Part shown: positions 59,158 through 64,000 of the stretch, in pieces
Layout of the letters: the number at the start of each line of letters is the position of its first letter
Position numbering within the stretch: the stretch's first letter is position 1
Source: an uncultured Bacillota bacterium
Lineage (GTDB): Bacteria > Bacillota_I > Bacilli_A > RFN20 > CAG-826
DNA length: 64,000 nt
Assembly (NCBI GenBank): GCA_949299565.1
Contig: OX437086.1
Coordinates: 944,099-1,008,098, forward strand
Reading direction: 5' to 3'
Made by a program: the position numbers and the translations under genes
The notes under the pieces: generated by a model
The model's database searches: none
The model's input: only the letters and a program-made list of their open reading frames with translations
What the model was told of the DNA's origin: nothing

Positions 59158-60303
59158 TTATTTACCGAGAATTTCGTGGAGACGCTTACGAGCCCAAGCA
59201 TCCGCTTGCTGGATTTCCGTCAACCCGGGCTTGATTATAGATGGTGCTTCCTTAAGAAGACAAGAGATGCTCTCAGCAATCTCTAAAAAAGAAATTTTCT
59301 CATCGACAAAAAGTTGAACTGCCTCTTCATCTGCTGCGTTGAAAATGGCGGGATATACGCCTCCCTTTTTAAAAGCAGCAAGAGCAAGAGAAAAAGCGGG
59401 ATAACGCGCCAAATCAAGTTGCTGAAAGTGATAATCTCCAAAATCATGAAAGTCTTTGGCTTCTTGAATTTCAAAAGGAATTTTTCTTTTGTGCAAAGCA
59501 TAACTTATAGGGCCGCGCATATCATTAATCCCGATGTCCGCCAAAAAAGTTCCATCCTCCACTTCCACCATTGAATGAATGCGACTCTCATAGTGAATTA
59601 GAACGTCAATTTGTTCTAAAGGATAAGAAAAAAGCCAAAAAGCTTCCCCGACTTCAAAGCCTTTGTTGACCATTGTCGCACAGTCAATCGTGATGCGCTT
59701 CCCCATTTTCCAAGTGGGGTGCTTAAGAGCTTCTTCAGCCTTGATGGTTTTAAAAGTATCTAGAGGACGCGAACGAAAAGGACCGCCAGAGGCTGTTAAA
59801 ATTAAACGCTTAACTTTCCGTCCGTTAAGACGTTGAAGGCATTTATCAATCGCAACATGCTCAGAATCGATAGGAAATAGTTGCCCGCCATCTTTTAGGA
59901 GTCTATTTATAAGCGCACCGCCAACATAAAGCGATTCTTTGTTAGCTAAATATAAATTGGCTTTTCGCTCTAAAATGCGGAGCGAAGGTTCTAAGCCTTT
60001 AATGCCAACCAAGGCATTGACGGCTCCGTCAAAGTCGCTTTCTTCAATAAGCGATAAAACGCCACTCTCCCCGCTATAAATTTTTAAAGATGGATAACGC
60101 TTCTGGTAAAAAGAAGCCTGTTTCGCATCAGCGATTGAAACTCTGGAAATGGTTGGAAAACGTCTCAAATAATCTTCAAGCGCAATTCTGCGGTAACCAA
60201 AAGCCAATCCGACAACCGCAAATTGCTCTTTTTCATTTTCTAGAAGTTCGAGAGACTGGGTTCCGATACTTCCGCTGGCGCCTAAAACAAGAATTTTTTC
60301 CAT
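59158..60303 (-). CDS. dxr: 1-deoxy-D-xylulose-5-phosphate reductoisomerase
   Basis: A 381-residue NADPH enzyme making methylerythritol phosphate in the DXP isoprenoid pathway, which feeds undecaprenyl phosphate. The NADPH loop is LGASGSIGTQSLELL; ANKESLYVGG, SEHVAIDKCL and TASGGPFRSRPL are the usual active-site stretches. I start at MEKILVLG, whose ATG shares a base with the cdsA stop (TAATG); a frame open 73 codons upstream lies inside cdsA. Length matches the family (about 385). Confidence 0.96.
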   Translation of the reverse strand: MEKILVLGASGSIGTQSLELLENEKEQFAVVGLAFGYRRIALEDYLRRFPTISRVSIADAKQASFYQKRYPSLKIYSGESGVLSLIEESDFDGAVNALVGIKGLEPSLRILERKANLYLANKESLYVGGALINRLLKDGGQLFPIDSEHVAIDKCLQRLNGRKVKRLILTASGGPFRSRPLDTFKTIKAEEALKHPTWKMGKRITIDCATMVNKGFEVGEAFWLFSYPLEQIDVLIHYESRIHSMVEVEDGTFLADIGINDMRGPISYALHKRKIPFEIQEAKDFHDFGDYHFQQLDLARYPAFSLALAAFKKGGVYPAIFNAADEEAVQLFVDEKISFLEIAESISCLLKEAPSIIKPGLTEIQQADAWARKRLHEILGK

Positions 60304-61358
60304 TAGAAAAGCCCGATTATTTGAATGATGACAACGACCAAAATTGAAAGACCCAAGGCAGTGAACATATGGGAATCCACGCGGTCTAAAACGCCTCCAT
60401 GACCCTTCAATATTTTGCCGAAATCTTTGATAGCGAAGGAACGCTTCACGAAACTGAAGGCTAAATCTCCCAAATCGCCAAAAAGAGGGACCGCCAAAGC
60501 AAAAAGAAGAATCCAATACCAATTATCAAGCGTTAAAAACGGTAAAGGAGCAAAGCCGAAAGAGGCCAATGTAAATCCGACGGCGCTTAAAATCACAAAC
60601 GTTCCCAATAACCCGAAGAGAAACCCTTCCCACGTCTTGTTCGGCGAAACGCGGGGATTAATCTTATGGCGACCGAAATAAGTTCCCATAAAATAGGCCA
60701 ACGTGTCATTTATCGCAGCCCCGATAAAACCAAACAAAATAAGTTCGGCCGAAACTAAATATTGAAAATGCGCATGTTCGCCTAATTTGAGTGTGTCTAA
60801 AGAAGACGTCAAACCGCTCGGCCAATCAAGCGCTAAATTGGGATTCGCGGCGAAATAAAAGGGAACATAACGGAGGAAGAAGAAACTTTGAAAGCCAAAG
60901 CCAACCAAAAGAGTCATCAAGAAGAAATAAGCGACATCATGGAAAGAAAAAGTTTCATCCAAGATTCCGATTAGGAAATAAATGATTAACGAAAGAAGAA
61001 TTCCGCTGAGCGGAAAACTTAAGCCGTCGTAATAATCAGTCAACGAAAAAACATAGTTAGTTGGGTCATTTAAATAAGCACTGAGATTCGGCCCGGCAAT
61101 AAACCAATAAGCATATAAATAAACGATGAAATAAGTAAATAAATGCACCCACCAATGATATTTCTTCCCCGGCGCCTTCAAAATTTCAAAAATGCCAATC
61201 GCGATGAAAGGAACTAAGACAGCAAGAAAAACGTAACCGCCTAAAAAGATTGCAGGGATTAAAATCGCAAAAAGAACAAAAGCGATGATGATGCGCGACT
61301 TCAAGGATGTTTTGAATTTCTCGTCAGTCTTATTGACCTGAATAGAAACGTGCCTCAT
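60303..61358 (-). CDS. cdsA: Phosphatidate cytidylyltransferase
   Basis: A 351-residue integral membrane enzyme making CDP-diacylglycerol from phosphatidate and CTP. About nine hydrophobic segments are seen. The signature SPNKTWEGFLFGLLGT and the late KDFGKILKGHGGVLDRVDSHM in part are typical. It is longer than the usual 260-280 residues: an insert of about 70 residues with a polar loop (AGPNLSAYLNDPTNYVFSL) lies in the first half. It overlaps uppS by ATGA and dxr by TAATG. Confidence 0.94.
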   Translation of the reverse strand: MRHVSIQVNKTDEKFKTSLKSRIIIAFVLFAILIPAIFLGGYVFLAVLVPFIAIGIFEILKAPGKKYHWWVHLFTYFIVYLYAYWFIAGPNLSAYLNDPTNYVFSLTDYYDGLSFPLSGILLSLIIYFLIGILDETFSFHDVAYFFLMTLLVGFGFQSFFFLRYVPFYFAANPNLALDWPSGLTSSLDTLKLGEHAHFQYLVSAELILFGFIGAAINDTLAYFMGTYFGRHKINPRVSPNKTWEGFLFGLLGTFVILSAVGFTLASFGFAPLPFLTLDNWYWILLFALAVPLFGDLGDLAFSFVKRSFAIKDFGKILKGHGGVLDRVDSHMFTALGLSILVVVIIQIIGLF

Positions 61359-62080
61359 CCTTTTATTCCTCCGTAACGACGATCTCTTTGACTAAAAACA
61401 CGCAAACAATCGAGAAGAGCTTTGCGATTAAAATCCGGCCACTTCACCTTCGTGAAAACAAATTCAGCGTAGGCGCATTCATAAAGCATGAAGTTGGATA
61501 AACGTTCCTCGCCGGATGTTCTAATCAAAAGATCGATTGACGGAAAATCTGGCTGATACAAATAACGCGAAAAAAGCGCTTCATCTATCTCCTCTTTATT
61601 CACTTTTCCCTCTAAAACATCCGCGACCAAATTTTTTGCAGCCCGCACAATCTCTTGCTGCCCCCCGTAATTGAGACAAATATTCGCGTGGAATTTTTTG
61701 CAGTTCTTTGTTTCCTCCATAGCCTTGATCGAAGCTTCGCGTGTGCTCTCCGGGAGACGCGAAAGATCGCCAGAAACATGAATTCGAACATCATTTTTTT
61801 GAAAATGCCCCAGTTCTTTCGAAAGGAATTCTTCAAGATAATTCATCAGATGATCAATTTCTTCTTGGGGGCGATTCCAATTTTCGGTCGAAAAAGCGAA
61901 AAAAGAGCAATAACGAACATTCAATTCAATGAGAGTGTCTAATAAATCAATCAAGCGTTTGCAGGCTTCGCGGTGCCCAAGATAACGCGGCAAACCTCGA
62001 GATTTAGCCCAACGTCCGTTTCCGTCCATGATGAAGGCGATGTGCTGAGGAATAATTAAAGACGTCTCTTCTTTTCCCAT
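61355..62080 (-). CDS. uppS: Undecaprenyl diphosphate synthase
   Basis: A 241-residue cis-prenyltransferase that extends farnesyl diphosphate to the C55 carrier lipid for wall and surface glycans. FIMDGNGRWAKSRGLPR carries the catalytic Asp, SFFAFSTENWNRP the second motif, and LLIRTSGEERLSNFMLYE in part the third. No ribosome binding site precedes the ATG; a perfect TATAAT ends 7 nt upstream, so the first gene of this essential operon appears to be leaderless. Confidence 0.96.
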   Translation of the reverse strand: MGKEETSLIIPQHIAFIMDGNGRWAKSRGLPRYLGHREACKRLIDLLDTLIELNVRYCSFFAFSTENWNRPQEEIDHLMNYLEEFLSKELGHFQKNDVRIHVSGDLSRLPESTREASIKAMEETKNCKKFHANICLNYGGQQEIVRAAKNLVADVLEGKVNKEEIDEALFSRYLYQPDFPSIDLLIRTSGEERLSNFMLYECAYAEFVFTKVKWPDFNRKALLDCLRVFSQRDRRYGGIKG

Positions 62081-62087
62081 GGAAAAG

Positions 62088-62147
62088 ATTATACACGGAA
62101 AGGCGGGCTATAAAATGTTTTCCTTATCTCATAATTCGAATTATCAT
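62088..62147. promoter_or_regulatory. Divergent leaderless promoters of uppS and the LRR membrane protein
   Basis: The 74-bp gap holds TATAAT on the minus strand (62088-62093), 7 nt before the uppS ATG, and TATCAT on the plus strand (62142-62147), 7 nt before the LRR gene ATG. Neither start has a ribosome binding site. The -35 regions are weak. Confidence 0.55.
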
Positions 62148-62154
62148 AGAGCCC

Positions 62155-63186
62155 ATGGATGAGAAAAAACGTGTTGAAGATTATCTAGCGCAAGGTTCAA
62201 AAGAACTGGAAGCCTATAAAGAAAAACAAGAGGATAAAATCCCTTCGCTGGAAGGCGAAAGCAAAAAAGAGGAGAATCCCGAAACTCCGAAGAAAGAAGA
62301 AAAGAAGAACGAAAAACCTCTAGCGCCTGAAGATCCTCCTTTAAAAAGCGACAAAAAGGCGAAAAAAACACTTATTGTTGTATCAATCCTTTCCTTCCTT
62401 TTGATAGCGGCTTTAGTAACAACAATTACAATCGGTGCGATTTTAAGAAACCAACCATCAAGCGACGATGACGCAAGTTATGTTGATCCGAATGCTGGCT
62501 TCTATGACCTTGACGGCAATTCGTTAACTGGAGGAAGTTTTGTTTTCGAAGCAGCAAATGATGGAACTCTTCGCATCGCTGATATCGCTATCCCCTTAAA
62601 TTCTAGCGTCATTTCTTTCCCTTCTTTTGCCGAAGATGAAAACGGAAACCTTCTTAGAATTGATGGTTTTTCTTCTCGTGACGTTTGGTCAAATCCTAAT
62701 GCTGAAAATATAAAATCCTTATATTTCCCGGGTCTTTACTTCGATATTCCCGAAAATTTCTTCAGTGATTTAAACATTAGCGACATCCATTTTTCTAATA
62801 GCGCGCGTGAAGATTCTTTTATCGTTCAAGAAAGGACATTCGCGAATTGCTTGAATCTTGTAGAAGTAGATTTTCCATATTCCTTAAAAGAGATAAAAGA
62901 GGAGGCTTTTCTTAATTGCGCGAGTCTTATTTCTTTAGATTTCAGAGACACCTCTCTTCAAATTCTTAGTGAGGCCTCCTTTAGAGGTTGTTCGAACTTA
63001 GAAACTTTAATTTTGCCTTCGACGATTGTAGATTTTGGTGACTATCTTTTTGAAGGCACTTCTCTTGCATCACTTTCCTATGATGGAACGATGAATGAAT
63101 TTGAAAAAACCACCCGCGCTGACGAGTGGCTTACCGGTTCTCAAATTAAACGCGTCATTTGCGTGGACGGCGAGATTGTCCTTTGA
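62155..63186 (+). CDS. Membrane-anchored leucine-rich repeat protein
   Basis: A 343-residue protein. Residues 1-70 are charged (Lys, Glu) and likely cytoplasmic and disordered; 71-97 form one membrane segment (TLIVVSILSFLLIAALV); the outer part contains a few LRR_5 repeats, for example FANCLNLVEVDFPYSLKEIK and FRGCSNLETLILPSTI. It lacks the lipobox of the large LRR protein at 41453. It is a signal-anchored relative, perhaps a cell-envelope sensor or adhesin. It is inserted on the opposite strand between uppS and frr, splitting the usual frr-uppS cluster, and ends 1 nt from the frr stop. Confidence 0.8.
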   Translation: MDEKKRVEDYLAQGSKELEAYKEKQEDKIPSLEGESKKEENPETPKKEEKKNEKPLAPEDPPLKSDKKAKKTLIVVSILSFLLIAALVTTITIGAILRNQPSSDDDASYVDPNAGFYDLDGNSLTGGSFVFEAANDGTLRIADIAIPLNSSVISFPSFAEDENGNLLRIDGFSSRDVWSNPNAENIKSLYFPGLYFDIPENFFSDLNISDIHFSNSAREDSFIVQERTFANCLNLVEVDFPYSLKEIKEEAFLNCASLISLDFRDTSLQILSEASFRGCSNLETLILPSTIVDFGDYLFEGTSLASLSYDGTMNEFEKTTRADEWLTGSQIKRVICVDGEIVL

Positions 63187-63187
63187 A

Positions 63188-63733
63188 TTAGACCGTCATT
63201 ATTTCTTTTTGTTTATTCGCTAAGATTTCTTCAATCTTTTTGTTGCTGGCTTCCACGCTCTTTTGAATTTCATCTTCAAGACGTTTCTTATAATCGTCAG
63301 AATAACTATCGTCTTTCTTGATTGATTCTAAAGCGTCGCGACGGACATTGCGGACAGCAACTTTTGCTTCTTCAGCCAATGCTTTGGCTTGTTTCGCAAT
63401 TTCTCTCCGCACATCTTCAGTGAGAGGCGGAACAATCAAACGGATGCAATCGGCTTCCACTTGAGGGTTGATTCCGATATTCGCAGAAGCAATCGCCGAG
63501 GCGATGCTCTTAATGTCTTCCCGCGAATATGGTTTAACCAATAATTGACGCGGCTCTGGCATCGAAATCGAGCAAAGAGAAGTGATCTCCATCTTGTCGC
63601 CATAATAATCGCATTGAATGCCTTCTAAAATTTGCGGATTGGCCCGTCCGCTGCGAAGTTTCGAAAAAGATTGCACAAAAGCTTCAATGCTTTTTTCAAG
63701 ACGTCCTTTTGTCTCGATAACTATTTGATCCAT
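63188..63733 (-). CDS. frr: Ribosome recycling factor
   Basis: A 181-residue factor that, with EF-G, splits ribosomes after termination. KLRSGRANPQILEGI, the start of the hinge region, DYYG-type DYYGDKMEI, and SMPEPRQLLVKPYS are family marks, as is RVNIRRDA-like VRNVRRDALESIKK near the end. Length matches the family (about 185). It starts 1 nt after the pyrH stop and is probably translated with it. Confidence 0.97.
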   Translation of the reverse strand: MDQIVIETKGRLEKSIEAFVQSFSKLRSGRANPQILEGIQCDYYGDKMEITSLCSISMPEPRQLLVKPYSREDIKSIASAIASANIGINPQVEADCIRLIVPPLTEDVRREIAKQAKALAEEAKVAVRNVRRDALESIKKDDSYSDDYKKRLEDEIQKSVEASNKKIEEILANKQKEIMTV

Positions 63734-63734
63734 A

Positions 63735-64000
63735 TCATTTTTCCCTCCTGATGATGCTTCCTAATTTTTCACCTTTCAAAACTTTTACCAAGCTCCCGAA
63801 ATCATTCATATCAAAGACGCGAATTTCCAAATCGGAATTTTCAAGCATTGCTACCGCCGTTAAGTCCATCACGCCAAGCTTACGTTCCACTACTTCGCGG
63901 AACGTCAGTAATTCGAGGAATTTAGCGTTCGGATTGAGTTTAGGATCGCTGTCATAAACGCCGGCGACCCCGTTTTTCCCCATTAAAATCGCGTCTGCTT
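63735..64000 (-). CDS. pyrH: UMP kinase, C-terminal part cut by the window edge
   Basis: The last 87 or so residues of UMP kinase, which makes UDP from UMP. ADAILMGKNGVAGVYDSDPK is the nucleotide-binding stretch typical of PyrH, and MDLTAVAMLENSDLEIRVFD follows as expected. The gene continues beyond the right edge. The order pyrH-frr is the usual one. Confidence 0.95.
   Translation of the reverse strand, partial: ADAILMGKNGVAGVYDSDPKLNPNAKFLELLTFREVVERKLGVMDLTAVAMLENSDLEIRVFDMNDFGSLVKVLKGEKLGSIIRREK

Noticed and set aside
60304-60522. 73-residue N-terminal extension of Dxr
   Set aside because: It lies inside cdsA in another frame, and the NADPH loop of Dxr normally begins a few residues after the start.
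1-64000. CRISPR array, insertion sequence, prophage or integrated element
   Set aside because: No regularly spaced repeats, transposase, integrase or att-like duplication next to tRNAs was seen.

Overview
The window reads as a chromosomal stretch of a low-to-moderate GC Firmicute, most likely an uncultured gut or rumen member of the Bacilli/Erysipelotrichia-Mollicutes branch. The reasons are a PolC-type replicase, the Firmicute order pyrH-frr-uppS-cdsA-dxr-rseP-polC, a cdaA-glmM-glmS cluster, strong AGGAGG ribosome binding sites, BspA-type leucine-rich repeat surface proteins, and TGA used as a stop (code 11). It has cell-wall precursor genes (uppS, glmS, glmM) and the DXP isoprenoid route (dxr), so it is not a wall-less minimal mollicute. 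I found no rRNA, CRISPR array, insertion sequence, prophage or att site. Taxonomy is inference.

Layout, left to right. 0-4 kb: the start of an SDR gene, a large SF2 helicase with a C-terminal membrane hairpin, tRNA-Asp/Phe and rubrerythrin. 4-11.8 kb: a lipid glycosyltransferase-acyltransferase pair, a capE-capF-capG set for UDP-L-FucNAc, a frameshifted methyltransferase, a hexapeptide acetyltransferase and a frameshifted membrane gene. 12.2-15 kb: tRNA-Glu, gltX, tRNA-Gly and a polyprenyl-phosphate sugar transferase. 15-22.5 kb: one long minus-strand run pgpA-cdaA-glmM-glmS-RDD-deoD-NERD-membrane protein, linking c-di-AMP, amino-sugar and phospholipid functions. 22.8-28 kb: tRNAs and a MarR-controlled heterodimeric ABC exporter. 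28-31 kb: a P-type cation ATPase behind a yybP-ykoY (Mn2+) riboswitch. 31-38 kb: a flavoprotein/GT-C/GNAT operon, a MEMO-AMMECR1 fusion and a 2,4-diaminopentanoate dehydrogenase-like protein. 38-50 kb: carbohydrate and surface genes (TetR, GH31, LRR lipoprotein, alpha/beta hydrolase, GH3, GT-C-like membrane protein) and ogt. 50.5-53.4 kb: a CPA2 antiporter divergent from a small PII-like protein, a cysteine hydrolase and three tRNAs. 53.4-64 kb: polC-rseP-dxr-cdsA-uppS, an inserted LRR membrane protein, frr and the end of pyrH.

Genome style. Thirteen tRNA genes are scattered singly or in pairs. All encode CCA, nearly all have a recognisable sigma-A promoter squeezed into the 3' end of the preceding gene or the short gap, and nearly all are followed by a compact terminator. 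Genes inside operons are coupled by ATGA or TAATG overlaps. At least five transcription units (sugar transferase, 216-aa membrane protein, ogt, uppS, LRR membrane protein) have a -10 box only 6-9 nt before the ATG and no Shine-Dalgarno sequence, so they look leaderless. I see no unmistakable new multi-gene system. The best candidates for something undescribed are the membrane-anchored helicase, the flavoprotein/GT-C/GNAT operon, the NERD-plus-membrane pair in the c-di-AMP operon, and the PII-like/antiporter pair.
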